A DNA stretch of 61,768 nucleotides, from assembly GCF_001005825.1 (NCBI RefSeq), contig NZ_LBHV01000017.1, positions 1 to 61,768 of the forward strand. The letters run 5' to 3'. Positions 9,063-17,947 of this stretch are shown one piece after another. Position numbers and translations under genes: made by a program. This DNA is from Rhizobium sp. LC145 (lineage in GTDB: Bacteria > Pseudomonadota > Alphaproteobacteria > Rhizobiales > Rhizobiaceae). Within the stretch, counting starts at the first letter, position 1; every line of letters starts with the position of its first letter. The notes beneath the pieces were generated by a model. It saw only the letters and a program-made list of their open reading frames with translations, was not told where the DNA came from and did no database searches.

Positions 9063-10726
9063 GACCTCGCCCGGTTGATGACGGTGCCGATAACCGTTGC
9101 CCCGGCCCGGCGCAGTTGCTGATGCGCGTCCTTGACATCCTCGATGGCAGTTCGAGCGGCCCTGGCAATGACCAGTATGGCATCCGCGTGAAAAGCGAGA
9201 GCGAGTGCGTCCATCGAGGTGTCGAGGGCGGGCAGATCGAGAATGACATCTCCTTTGAGCCGGGCAGCTTCGATGATGCGCGAAATACGTGGATGTCGAA
9301 AATCGGCAAAGATGTTTGTCTGCAGATCTTTCGACTGGATCGGAAGAACCTCTATCCCGCCGATGTTGCCGAAGGATATCTGGTCGAGTTGCAGGTTCGC
9401 GACGGCGACGTCGGCTAGGGAGGCCGAGGGTGGATTTGGGCTATCGCCCGGCATTTCCACGGCGGATCGGAAGAGCGTTACGTGACGACCGCTTCGGCTC
9501 ACTAACTGGGCAAGGCTGAGGCATAGGGTAGACGTGCCGGAACTGGTCCGCGCGCCGACGAGCCCGATGACGATATTGCGCTCGCGTCGTTGTGAAGCGC
9601 ATGAGATGTCGATCGAGGTTCTGAGGTCGCGAATGGCGGCCGCGTATTGCCGGTGCGACTTGCTATCCATATGCAGGACGGGGCTGGTTCTGTCCCGGCT
9701 TTCGGGCACGGTGGCCAGGCACGATATGCCCGTTTCCTGCGTCAGCGTCTTTGCGCTGCGCACCTTGCGATCGAAAGCAACGCTCAGGGCAATGGTCGAC
9801 ATGCCGAAAATAAGCCCCAGAAGCCCTCCGAGCGCCGTGATGAGCGACGTGCGCGGGCTTGAAGGGCTGAGCGGCGGCAGTGCGGCACCGATGATGCGTC
9901 CATCCGCATCCGGGGTTGCCACGGCCGGCAGTGTGCCGTTCTTCATTGCTTCCTGAGCGGCCGCGACCTGTGCTGCAAGGGCATCGAGCCGCCCTTGCAG
10001 CGTCTCGCTGCCGGCGCGTGCCATCTGTTCCTTAAAAGCGACCGATTGGAGAATGTAGCCGGACACCGTCGCATTGGCGATTTTCGCCGGGCGCTCCGGG
10101 TTGGATGACGAGTAGTCGATCTCGACGACGTAGGATTGCCCGACGCGCCGCGCGCTGAGTCGTTTAACGAAGTTCGAGAAAGCGACACGGCGAGCATTTT
10201 CCCCGGCGCTGTTGAGGCTCTTGTCGGCGGTGTCTCTTGAGGTTTTGTCGAGCGTTGTCAGGTCGTCGTCCATCAGGCTCCGAACGAAATCCTGGAGAGG
10301 GGCGATGATGCGTTCCAGGAGGCTCAACCCCTGGGGGCCGAGTTCCGGATCATCCTGAAGGTTCAGACTGTCGAACACTGCCGAGAGGAGGCGCTCCGAT
10401 CGAACGATCTGCAGCTCGCTCTCGGCACTGTTCAGGTCGAGGCTTTGCTGCATGGTCGCATCGTAGCCGATATAGGCGAGTTGTCGCGGTTCAAGCAGAA
10501 GGGTCGCCGTCGCGGTATAGGTGCGCGGAAGGGATTGCGCATAGAAGAAGGCCAGGAGCATGCCGGCTGTGGTGCATGTGATGAGCCGGATCTTGTTCCG
10601 CCAGGCCAGTGAACAGGCAATCCGAAGCAGGGCGAGGGGACCATCGGCGGCACTCTCTGGAGGCATTGGGCCCAGATGCCAAAGCCGGGAAGCGCGTTCG
10701 AGTGGACCAGGGCTGTTGAACGTCAT
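9059..10726 (-). CDS. Wzz/ExoP-like polysaccharide co-polymerase with degenerate kinase domain
   Basis: A 555-residue protein with a Wzz chain-length domain: a membrane segment around residue 40-55, RTYTATATLLLEP and a periplasmic coiled region, then a second membrane segment around 290-315. A cytoplasmic domain follows that is homologous in layout to bacterial tyrosine kinases. In the P-loop position it has ARTSSGTST, so the essential Walker-A lysine is replaced by Thr. The Walker A' aspartates are also missing, and there is no C-terminal tyrosine cluster. It may therefore regulate chain length without kinase activity. It overlaps its neighbours by ATGA on both sides, so coupling is tight. 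Confidence 0.8.
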   Translation of the reverse strand: MTFNSPGPLERASRLWHLGPMPPESAADGPLALLRIACSLAWRNKIRLITCTTAGMLLAFFYAQSLPRTYTATATLLLEPRQLAYIGYDATMQQSLDLNSAESELQIVRSERLLSAVFDSLNLQDDPELGPQGLSLLERIIAPLQDFVRSLMDDDLTTLDKTSRDTADKSLNSAGENARRVAFSNFVKRLSARRVGQSYVVEIDYSSSNPERPAKIANATVSGYILQSVAFKEQMARAGSETLQGRLDALAAQVAAAQEAMKNGTLPAVATPDADGRIIGAALPPLSPSSPRTSLITALGGLLGLIFGMSTIALSVAFDRKVRSAKTLTQETGISCLATVPESRDRTSPVLHMDSKSHRQYAAAIRDLRTSIDISCASQRRERNIVIGLVGARTSSGTSTLCLSLAQLVSRSGRHVTLFRSAVEMPGDSPNPPSASLADVAVANLQLDQISFGNIGGIEVLPIQSKDLQTNIFADFRHPRISRIIEAARLKGDVILDLPALDTSMDALALAFHADAILVIARAARTAIEDVKDAHQQLRRAGATVIGTVINRARS

Positions 10727-12753
10727 ATGGCTTTACCCTTGGCTGCTGTCGAAAAATCCTGTTTCGCAGTGAGTAAAGCCGCCCGTTCGGGCTCGAGGTG
10801 CCCGCGCAACACGTCAGCGATACCAATGAAATTGCCTTTCAACCGGCCGCGCCGGTCGATGAATGGTTCCGGCCAAAGCAGCCGTCCGAGGTTGCTGGCT
10901 GTGTTGCGAAGGACCTGATCCGCCACTTGGCGGCGCGTCATCGTGCCTTTGCGCAGCATGTAGAGGGGATTGACGATCTGTGAGTATCCGAGGCGTTCAC
11001 CGCTGACGCGGCCGACCTTCGCTCCCATATGCACGCCGATTGCCTCCTGGGATCTCACGAACAGTCCCCCTTGCTTTGCCAGGGCTGCGGCGAAGTCGCG
11101 GTCTTCGAGCCAGCCGTAGAGAACCAAGCGCTCATCGAAACGTGCCTCGCCGATGGCGGAAACGCGAAAAGCCATGTTGCAGCCATACGGGCTGTAGGGG
11201 TGATGCCACGTTGAATCGGTCGCCGGCGCCCCGTCGATCAGCCGAACGGCATCGTGGAACTGTATTCCAGGTCCTTTGATCCCGTCGGCGATCACACGTC
11301 CGGTAAAGCCGACCAGGCGCACCTCGTCGGCAAATGCCGCTGCAGCCGCGCAAAGCCAAGCCGGGTGGGGGACAAAATCATCATCGAAGAAGACCACAAT
11401 ATCGGTGGCGGGAGGCAGACTTGCGAGCGCCTTGTTGCGCTGAGCGGTCAGCCCGGGTTTGCCAGTAACCACTTTCACGCGTGAATCCGAAGCAAGGCTG
11501 CCCGCATCCGCGATGTCGACACAGGAGACGATGACGGTGTGTGGCTTGAGGGTCTGGGTGTCGAGCAGATGGCGTACCGTCGCCGTCACGACATCGGGGC
11601 GACCGCGTGTGGCAATGACGACGGCAGTCCGGAGCGTGGCCAATCTCTTTGGCATCTTCGACGAAAGCTGTCTGGCGGGTTGTTCAAGCAGTTCCAGATA
11701 GCCGGCCGCAGTATGGGACCAGGAGAAGTTCCGGACCTGTTCGAGACCTTGCTCGCGCAATTCGCCGCCGAGTGTTGGCGATTGCTTCAGTGCCTTGATG
11801 TGCGCGATCCATTGATCGATCTCGACCGGAGATGCCATCAGTGCCGCTGGTCCGCATACTTCGGGCATGCTGGCGCAATTCGACGCCACGACTGGACAGC
11901 CGAGAGCCATCGCTTCGATGATCGGCAATCCGAAGCCTTCGGTGAAGGACGGAAATGCGAGGCAGAGAGCATTCTGGAGTAAATGGGCGAGGTCGTCGTC
12001 CGAAACGCGGCCGGGCAGATGCACGTTTGATCGCTGCTCCAGCAGATCGGCATTGAATATCCCGGCACCGCCGCCGGCAATGACGACATCTATTCCCAAT
12101 CCGTCTAGCGCTTTGGCCGCCCTGATCAACAGCTCGAGGTTCTTGTGCTGGGCGCGGGAGCCCAGCGCCAGGACATACTGCCGTCCCCTTGCGTGGATAG
12201 CGTCGACAACGTCCGGTGCAAGCGTCGCAAGAGCCGGATTCCAGTCGAGAACGTGCTCGTGCCCGTTCGGCAGGATCGTGATATCGTCCAATCGGATCGG
12301 GAGATAGCGGGCGAGCTGCCGGGCGGAAGCATGGGAGACGGTCGCGATACGCCTCGACCGGCGAGCCAGAATCGGCTGCAGATGGGCATAGTAGGTACGA
12401 AAGGCGCGGCTATAGCTTTGGGGTGCCGCAAAGATGTTGGCGTCATGGATGCAGACGATCTGATCCGCTTTCAGGGCGGGCGCCGTATTGCAAAGGTTGA
12501 GCAACGGCCCTCGCCATTTCGCCGGCAAGGTGATCTGTTCCCAGGCGTGGCCTTGCAGAGGACCGCGTTGGATCACGGGTATTCGGGCGAGGGTCGGATT
12601 GGATGCCTCGGCTGGTGCGATGATCGGCAATCCCGTGTCGTGGGTCAAAGCACGATCGATCGCTTTGACGACATTGGCGGCATAGCGTTGCACCCCGGTC
12701 GTGGACTGAGTCAGGAACCGGCCATTGATCGCCCAATTCTCGGTAACCCTCAT
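10723..12753 (-). CDS. Bifunctional GT4-GT2 glycosyltransferase fusion
   Basis: A 676-residue protein joining two transferases. Residues 1 to about 370 are GT4 (STTGVQRYA near the N-terminus, YVLALGSRAQHKN and PSFTEGFGLPIIEAMALG for donor binding). Residues about 380-676 are GT2 (TAVVIATRGRPD, IVVFFDDDFVPHP, and a WLEDRDF acceptor-site motif). It could add two successive sugars to the lipid-linked intermediate. I chose the ATG at 12753 because AAAGGAGG precedes it, though only 3 bases away. A GTG at 12777 would add eight residues. Its stop overlaps the ATG of the Wzz/ExoP-like gene. Confidence 0.85.
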   Translation of the reverse strand: MRVTENWAINGRFLTQSTTGVQRYAANVVKAIDRALTHDTGLPIIAPAEASNPTLARIPVIQRGPLQGHAWEQITLPAKWRGPLLNLCNTAPALKADQIVCIHDANIFAAPQSYSRAFRTYYAHLQPILARRSRRIATVSHASARQLARYLPIRLDDITILPNGHEHVLDWNPALATLAPDVVDAIHARGRQYVLALGSRAQHKNLELLIRAAKALDGLGIDVVIAGGGAGIFNADLLEQRSNVHLPGRVSDDDLAHLLQNALCLAFPSFTEGFGLPIIEAMALGCPVVASNCASMPEVCGPAALMASPVEIDQWIAHIKALKQSPTLGGELREQGLEQVRNFSWSHTAAGYLELLEQPARQLSSKMPKRLATLRTAVVIATRGRPDVVTATVRHLLDTQTLKPHTVIVSCVDIADAGSLASDSRVKVVTGKPGLTAQRNKALASLPPATDIVVFFDDDFVPHPAWLCAAAAAFADEVRLVGFTGRVIADGIKGPGIQFHDAVRLIDGAPATDSTWHHPYSPYGCNMAFRVSAIGEARFDERLVLYGWLEDRDFAAALAKQGGLFVRSQEAIGVHMGAKVGRVSGERLGYSQIVNPLYMLRKGTMTRRQVADQVLRNTASNLGRLLWPEPFIDRRGRLKGNFIGIADVLRGHLEPERAALLTAKQDFSTAAKGKAI

Positions 12754-12867
12754 GCGCCTCCTTTCCTGCCCGCTCACCGTTACAGGGCTCGGAAGGCCGC
12801 GCCCCGGAACCCATTCGTTTCGCGCTGACGCTCCCGGCGCCCGGCTAACGTAAGATCGATCGAACCG

Positions 12868-13590
12868 TCAGTAGCTGCCGTGTGCCCGCAGGACGGCAGG
12901 AATGGTCTTGAACATGATGACGATGTCTCGCCAGAGGCTTCGTTCGCGAACGTAACGAACATCGAGTTCGATACGTTGGTTGTAACTGACATCGTTGCGG
13001 CCGCTGATTTGCCAAAGGCCGGTCAATCCGGGGCGAACCTGAATGTAATCGACAAAATAGGGACCGTAGAGTTCTGCTTCGCTGGGAACGATGGGGCGCG
13101 GCCCAACGATGCTCATGTGCCCCAGAAGGACATTGAGGAGTTGGGGGATTTCGTCGATGCTGCTTTTGCGAAGCAGTGCGCCGAAGGGTGTAATCCGGGG
13201 GTCGTTCTTCAGCTTCCGGCTTGCCGACCATTCAGCTCTCTCGGATGGATTGGCCGCAAGATGACGGCGCAGGACGTCTTCGGCGTCTGCCACCATCGTC
13301 CGGAACTTCAGGCACGGAAACATCACCCCATTTTTGCCGATACGCCGGTGGGCCACGAAAATCGGGCGTCCTTGCACGGCAAACAGCAGTGCGACGACCA
13401 TGACGATCAGCGGGGCCAAAACAAGCAGGCCAATCAGGGCAATACTCGTGTCAATTGTATATCTGAAATATCGCGAAAGGCCCCTGGAGGCTTCGCTGCT
13501 GAGTTGTGCGAAATGCCTTGACGCTTCGTCGCTTCTGATTCCGCCCCCTTCAATTGCATTGAGATTACGACGGACATGAATGTCACTCAT
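12868..13590 (-). CDS. Priming sugar-phosphate transferase (ExoY/WbaP-type)
   Basis: About 240 residues. It has one N-terminal membrane segment (DTSIALIGLLVLAPLIVMVV) and the full polyprenyl-phosphate hexose-1-phosphate transferase core: KFRTM, DEIPQLLNVL, MSIVGPRP, and RPGLTGLWQISGRN. It loads the first sugar phosphate on undecaprenyl phosphate, so it commits the EPS pathway. The ATG at 13590 (MSDIHVRR) has GGGAG seven bases upstream; longer frames to 13731 lack this. It is the promoter-proximal gene of the leftward operon running to 7974. Confidence 0.9.
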   Translation of the reverse strand: MSDIHVRRNLNAIEGGGIRSDEASRHFAQLSSEASRGLSRYFRYTIDTSIALIGLLVLAPLIVMVVALLFAVQGRPIFVAHRRIGKNGVMFPCLKFRTMVADAEDVLRRHLAANPSERAEWSASRKLKNDPRITPFGALLRKSSIDEIPQLLNVLLGHMSIVGPRPIVPSEAELYGPYFVDYIQVRPGLTGLWQISGRNDVSYNQRIELDVRYVRERSLWRDIVIMFKTIPAVLRAHGSY

Positions 13591-13870
13591 CTGCGTGCTC
13601 CCGTACTTAAAGAAAAGTTGAATGGATAGGGGCAGATAATTCATCGCAGCATGCAAAAACACGTTAGCAATTGGTAAATCGTTTGACAATAGTCTTATTG
13701 CGGCGCAGTATAAAGGAGAGCTGTACAACACGCTTGAGTATTGCCGGAAAAGGGCGGGACTTGGGGTACCTAAGTCGCGGATAGAACTTTATGATCTCTT
13801 CTTTGCGAAAGAAGAGAGGCGAATTTATTGCTTGATTGTAAGTCATCTCTCTGGTTGTCGAGTGTGCTGC
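13591..13870. promoter_or_regulatory. Divergent promoter region of the two EPS operons
   Basis: About 280 bases separate the leftward operon (priming transferase) and the rightward pair (GT4 plus export protein). Promoters for both must lie here. I see no strong palindrome that would identify a regulator. Confidence 0.45.
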
Positions 13871-14998
13871 ATGCGCGTCGCGATTGTGCATTACTGGCTG
13901 GTGGGAATGCGAGGGGGCGAAAAAGTCCTCGAGGCCCTCTGCAACATCTATCCGAATGCGGACATCTACACGCACGTCTACGACCCGACAGCGGTCTCCG
14001 CGACGATCAAGAGACACCGCGTCCATACGACCTTCATCGACACGCTGCCTTACGCAAAGCGGCTCTATAAAAAGTATCTTCCACTGATGCCGATGGCGCT
14101 GGAGCAGCTCGATCTGAGCGCTTACGACCTGGTCATCAGCAGCGAATCCGGGCCCGCCAAAGGCGTTATCCCAGCCTCCCCGACGCCACATATCTGCTAT
14201 TGCCATTCGCCGATGCGCTACATCTGGAACATGTACAACAAGTACTATGAGGCTTCCGGGATGTTTACGCGGCTGATGATGCCGCCGCTGGCGCACTACA
14301 TGCGTACATGGGACGTCGGAACCGCGAGCAGGGTCGATGATTTTGTGGCAAACTCGGCGACGGTCGCCCACAGGATCAAGAGCTACTATCGCCGCGAGTC
14401 CGAGGTCATCCACCCGCCCGTGGACACGCAGGCATTCCGGCCCGTGCCGACCGGCGAGCTCGAAGACTACTATCTCATGGTTGGCGAACTGGTCGGCTAC
14501 AAACGTCCCGATCTCGCGATCGAAGCCTTCAATCGCATGAAGGCAAAGCTGGTCGTGATCGGCGGCGGCGAGATGCTCGAGCGCATTCGCAGGATCGCCG
14601 GGCCGACGGTGACGATCAAGGGACCGCAGCCTTTTGAGGTTCTGAAGCATCACTATGCGCGGTGCAGGGCGCTGGTCTTCCCCGGTGAGGAGGACTTCGG
14701 CATTGTGCCCGTCGAGGCGATGGCGAGCGGCCGGCCGGTGGTTGCTTACGGGCGCGGCGGTGCGACCGAGACGGTGATCGGCGGCAAGACAGGGGTTTTC
14801 TTCCCTATCCAATCCGTCGAGGCCGTGATCGACTCCGTAGAGCGTCTCGAACGGATGGACTTCAATCCCGCCGATGCCGTGGCTCGGGCGTCGGAATTCA
14901 GAACGGGAGTCTTCGTCGAGAAGTTCAGGTCCTTCGCAAACCGTGTGGTTTTGCGAGAATCCGACTGGGATGAGACCAGGAACATTCAGATCGCCTGA
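13871..14998 (+). CDS. GT4-family glycosyltransferase
   Basis: A 375-residue GT-B transferase starting MRVAIVHYWLVGMRGGEKV, the common opening of mannosyltransferase-like GT4 enzymes. Later motifs are YCHSPMRYIW, YYLMVGELVGYKRPD and FPGEEDFGIVPVEAMASG, the donor-binding EX7E region. It would extend the EPS repeat. I chose the ATG at 13871, because residues encoded upstream (from 13832) do not look like the family. It is 34 bases ahead of the export-protein gene on the same strand and probably in operon with it. Confidence 0.85.
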   Translation: MRVAIVHYWLVGMRGGEKVLEALCNIYPNADIYTHVYDPTAVSATIKRHRVHTTFIDTLPYAKRLYKKYLPLMPMALEQLDLSAYDLVISSESGPAKGVIPASPTPHICYCHSPMRYIWNMYNKYYEASGMFTRLMMPPLAHYMRTWDVGTASRVDDFVANSATVAHRIKSYYRRESEVIHPPVDTQAFRPVPTGELEDYYLMVGELVGYKRPDLAIEAFNRMKAKLVVIGGGEMLERIRRIAGPTVTIKGPQPFEVLKHHYARCRALVFPGEEDFGIVPVEAMASGRPVVAYGRGGATETVIGGKTGVFFPIQSVEAVIDSVERLERMDFNPADAVARASEFRTGVFVEKFRSFANRVVLRESDWDETRNIQIA

Positions 14999-15032
14999 TA
15001 CATCGACAGAACACAGCCGGGGAGTTAAGTCC

Positions 15033-16379
15033 ATGTTGCCGAAGCGTTCTGGATGTAGGAGCTGGCTTGGGAGGGCGGCTACTGGAAGTCTTTTGCGGCG
15101 CTGGCACGGTGTCGTTAGAGTGTTGGCGGCTGCCGTGTTTGCCTTGTCGATCCTGTCGGATCCCGCGCGCGCAGACGAATACGTTCTGGGTGCCCAGGAC
15201 GTGCTCAAGATTCGTGTCTTCGAGTGGCGTCCGAGCGCCGGCGTGGCATTCGAATGGGTTCCCTTGACCGGTGAATTCACGGTCTCGCCCGCCGGCACTC
15301 TGTCGCTTCCCATTATCGGAACGGTCCCGGTTGCCGGCAAGACTCTGGACGAGGTGTCGGGAATTATCGGCGAACAGCTTCAAAGGCAGGTCGGGCTTCA
15401 GAAACGCCCGACAGCCTCCGTCGAGATTTCGACATACCGGCCCTTCTTCGTCACCGGACTGGTGTCCAACCCGGGCAAGTACAATTATGTCCCTGGGCTC
15501 ACGGTGATACAGGCTCTCAGCATGGCCGGGGGGCTCGGGGAATCCGATCAAAGCCTGATGGGGCTCCAGCGTGATGCGCTCGTCAACCGCGGCGATCTTC
15601 GCGAGCTCGAGATGGAGCGCCTGGGCCTTATGGCGCGGCAGGCGCGGGTCGATGCATTTTTGAACGGAGAGCAGAAAGTCACGTTTCCCGCGGATTTGAC
15701 GTCCCGGAGCCGGGAGCCGGTCGTGGTGCGGATGATGCAGGACGAGCAGGCGCTTTTCGCGACGCGTGTCCGCTCCATGCAGACCGAAGTCGAATCCCTC
15801 GCGCAATCCAAGGTGCTTGCCACGAACCAGCTCGAGACGCTTAAGCTCAAGGAAGCCTCGCTGACCAAACAGATCGATCTGGCCACCAAGGACCTGGATT
15901 CGGTAAACAAGCTGGTCGCACAGGGGCTTACCCTCTCCTCCCGGCAATTGGGAGCCAACCAGAACGTCGCTGACCTCGAAAGCCGAAATCTCGATGTCTC
16001 GATGGCGATCGTCAAGACGCAGCAAGACCTTGCGAAACTTGATCAGGACATGACCGACGTTCGCGAAAAATACAGGCTTGAGGCGTTGACCGAAGCAGCC
16101 GACCTGCGGGATCGGCTGGCTGCCAATGTCGAAAAGGCAAAAACCGCACGTGGTCTTCTGGCGCATCTGGAAATGCGTGCCCCGGCCGCGCTTTCGGCGC
16201 TGGCGGTGGAAGACGAACCGGCTTTCGCCACCGTCATCACCCGAAATGTCGGCGGCGCCATCACGATGATGGTGGTGAGTGACAATGATGCGGTCGCTCC
16301 AGGGGATGTCATCAGCGTCGAAAGGCTCGAGAAGATCGTTCCGGCGCAGGCCACCGGAGGAAGTTCAGGAACGCAGTAG
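15033..16379 (+). CDS. ExoF/Wza-type polysaccharide export protein
   Basis: A 448-residue protein. It has a signal peptide (hydrophobic stretch about residues 29-46 ending near PARADEY), a poly_export (SLBB-type) domain (YVLGAQDVLKIRVFEWR, SLPIIGTVPVAGKT, VTGLVSNPGKYNYVPG) and a long coiled-coil region (about residues 235-390). It resembles S. meliloti ExoF more than the lipoprotein Wza, since no lipobox Cys is apparent. It should form the periplasmic/outer-membrane part of the EPS export path with the Wzz/ExoP-like protein. The ATG at 15033 has GGGAG upstream. Confidence 0.85.
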   Translation: MLPKRSGCRSWLGRAATGSLLRRWHGVVRVLAAAVFALSILSDPARADEYVLGAQDVLKIRVFEWRPSAGVAFEWVPLTGEFTVSPAGTLSLPIIGTVPVAGKTLDEVSGIIGEQLQRQVGLQKRPTASVEISTYRPFFVTGLVSNPGKYNYVPGLTVIQALSMAGGLGESDQSLMGLQRDALVNRGDLRELEMERLGLMARQARVDAFLNGEQKVTFPADLTSRSREPVVVRMMQDEQALFATRVRSMQTEVESLAQSKVLATNQLETLKLKEASLTKQIDLATKDLDSVNKLVAQGLTLSSRQLGANQNVADLESRNLDVSMAIVKTQQDLAKLDQDMTDVREKYRLEALTEAADLRDRLAANVEKAKTARGLLAHLEMRAPAALSALAVEDEPAFATVITRNVGGAITMMVVSDNDAVAPGDVISVERLEKIVPAQATGGSSGTQ

Positions 16380-16505
16380 ATAACTCTTCAACCTGAGCAA
16401 AATCACCAAGATTTTAACGAAACCAGCTTGCGGTGAACCTTTCACGCATGTTAGCGTTATTATTTACAAGCCAATTTTGGTGGCAGATACGGTCAAAGGG
16501 CGCTG

Positions 16506-16808
16506 ATGACGTGGGCTTTGGTCATTTCCTTCATCATAGGCGCCTTCTGCGCGATACGTCTGCCTATTCTAATATTCACCCTGATCGTCATCCTAGTCGT
16601 TTTTGTTTTTGCTCTCACGGGCATTGGTCTTGGATATAGCCTGCCGACCATCGCGTTCTGGTCATTTTTACTTGTGGCATCGCTTGAAGCGGGGTGCGCA
16701 GCAACCCACGCTTTTTTTTACGTCATGTTTGTACGCAGGCAAGCGATTGAAAAGAAGCGTACAGCCATCAAGATAGCTCGAAACATCAGCGACAAAGGGC
16801 CGGTATAA
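16506..16808 (+). CDS. Small membrane protein of the EPS locus
   Basis: A 100-residue protein with about three hydrophobic segments (residues 3-20, 21-40, 52-73) and a basic C-terminal tail (EKKRTAIKIARN). Its layout recalls the small SyrA/ExoX-type peptides but I cannot align it confidently. AAAGGG sits five bases before the ATG, supporting real translation. Function unknown; an EPS-modulating role is only suggested by location. Confidence 0.55.
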   Translation: MTWALVISFIIGAFCAIRLPILIFTLIVILVVFVFALTGIGLGYSLPTIAFWSFLLVASLEAGCAATHAFFYVMFVRRQAIEKKRTAIKIARNISDKGPV

Positions 16809-17098
16809 GTATCGGGCACCCCCGAGGTGCTCCTAACAAAGCGTCTCCCGTTCCCTGAAAGAGAGAAAGGGAGCAGGCCCGGACCAGTTGAGGCCAGGCC
16901 CGAGCAAAGCCGCAACCTGAAGGCAATATCAATTTTCATCTGCCGCCGGGAAAAACTACGTTCAGCGGGGGCGGGATTCCTGCTAGTATTATTGATATGA
17001 CCTTCCCTTATTTTCGCAGGTGCAGCAATTTTGTACTGGACAAATGTTGCGGTAGCGTGAAAATCTTTAGCTAAATCCAACTGAGCGGGTGGCCCATC
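16809..17098. other. Intergenic region upstream of the methyltransferase gene
   Basis: About 290 bases with no gene. A hairpin GCACC/GGTGC lies at about 16816-16830, immediately after the small membrane gene and without a T-run. The rest probably holds the promoter for the methyltransferase-GT4-GH16 group. Confidence 0.45.
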
Positions 17099-17791
17099 AT
17101 GAAGGAAATCTATGAGGGTGATCTGTATGCCGAGCGCAACCCGACTTGGCATGAAGAAGACTCCCCCTGGAAGGCCAAGCATATCGCCAATATAATCCGC
17201 AAGAATGGCTTGTCGTTCGAGACGATTTGCGAGATCGGCTGTGGAACGGGAGAGATATTGCTGAACTTGGAGAAGGCTTTTCCGGAATCCCGCTTGTCCG
17301 GATACGAGATCTCCCCCCATGCCTACGATCGCGCAAGCAGGAAGCAGCCTACCTCGGTGAGCTTTCACCTGAAGGATCTTCTGGAGGAGGATGCGGTCAG
17401 CTTCGATATCATCGTCATTGCCGACGTTATCGAGCATGTCGAGGACTACATCAAATTTCTGAAGGCTTTGAAGGACCGGGGGAAGTATAAGATCTTCCAC
17501 ATTCCTCTTGATCTGTCGGTCCAGTCGGTGCTGCGTGCCTGGCCCATAATGGGGCTGCGGGCCAATGTCGGCCATCTCCATTATTTCTTCAAGGATACGG
17601 CGTTGGCGACACTGACGAGCTGCGGCTACGAGATCATCGATTATCAATACACGGCAAGTCGGCTCGAGCTGCCGAACCAGGCTTTCAGCAGCCGGCTGAT
17701 GAAGATGCCCCGGCGCGCGCTCTATTCGGTCAATGCCGATTTCGCCGTCCGCCTTTTGGGAGGCTATTCGCTTCTGGTTCTGGCCGAGTAG
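17099..17791 (+). CDS. Class I SAM-dependent methyltransferase
   Basis: A 230-residue protein with the SAM-binding motif ICEIGCGTGEILLNL (near residue 42) and the acidic follow-ups GYEIS and IIVIADVIEHVEDY, typical of class I methyltransferases. In this context it may methylate a sugar or a chain end of the EPS; that is inference. GGGTGG lies six bases before the ATG. It precedes a GT4 gene on the same strand by about 150 bases. Confidence 0.8.
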   Translation: MKEIYEGDLYAERNPTWHEEDSPWKAKHIANIIRKNGLSFETICEIGCGTGEILLNLEKAFPESRLSGYEISPHAYDRASRKQPTSVSFHLKDLLEEDAVSFDIIVIADVIEHVEDYIKFLKALKDRGKYKIFHIPLDLSVQSVLRAWPIMGLRANVGHLHYFFKDTALATLTSCGYEIIDYQYTASRLELPNQAFSSRLMKMPRRALYSVNADFAVRLLGGYSLLVLAE

Positions 17792-17947
17792 CCGCGTTGC
17801 TCGCCGGCCATCCTGAGACATTTGGGTGCAATCCGGCCTGCCGGTAGGCCCCTGCAAAGCTTATGGAAAGCTCCCCGGAAGGTCCGCCCGAGTTGGCGAG
17901 TAAGGCAGACACGGTTTCTATCTAAAAAAGGGAAAGGTTGCCTGCAA

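Noticed and set aside
9059..10726. Annotating the ExoP-like protein as an active tyrosine kinase
   Set aside because: The P-loop lysine, the Walker A' acids and the tyrosine cluster are missing.
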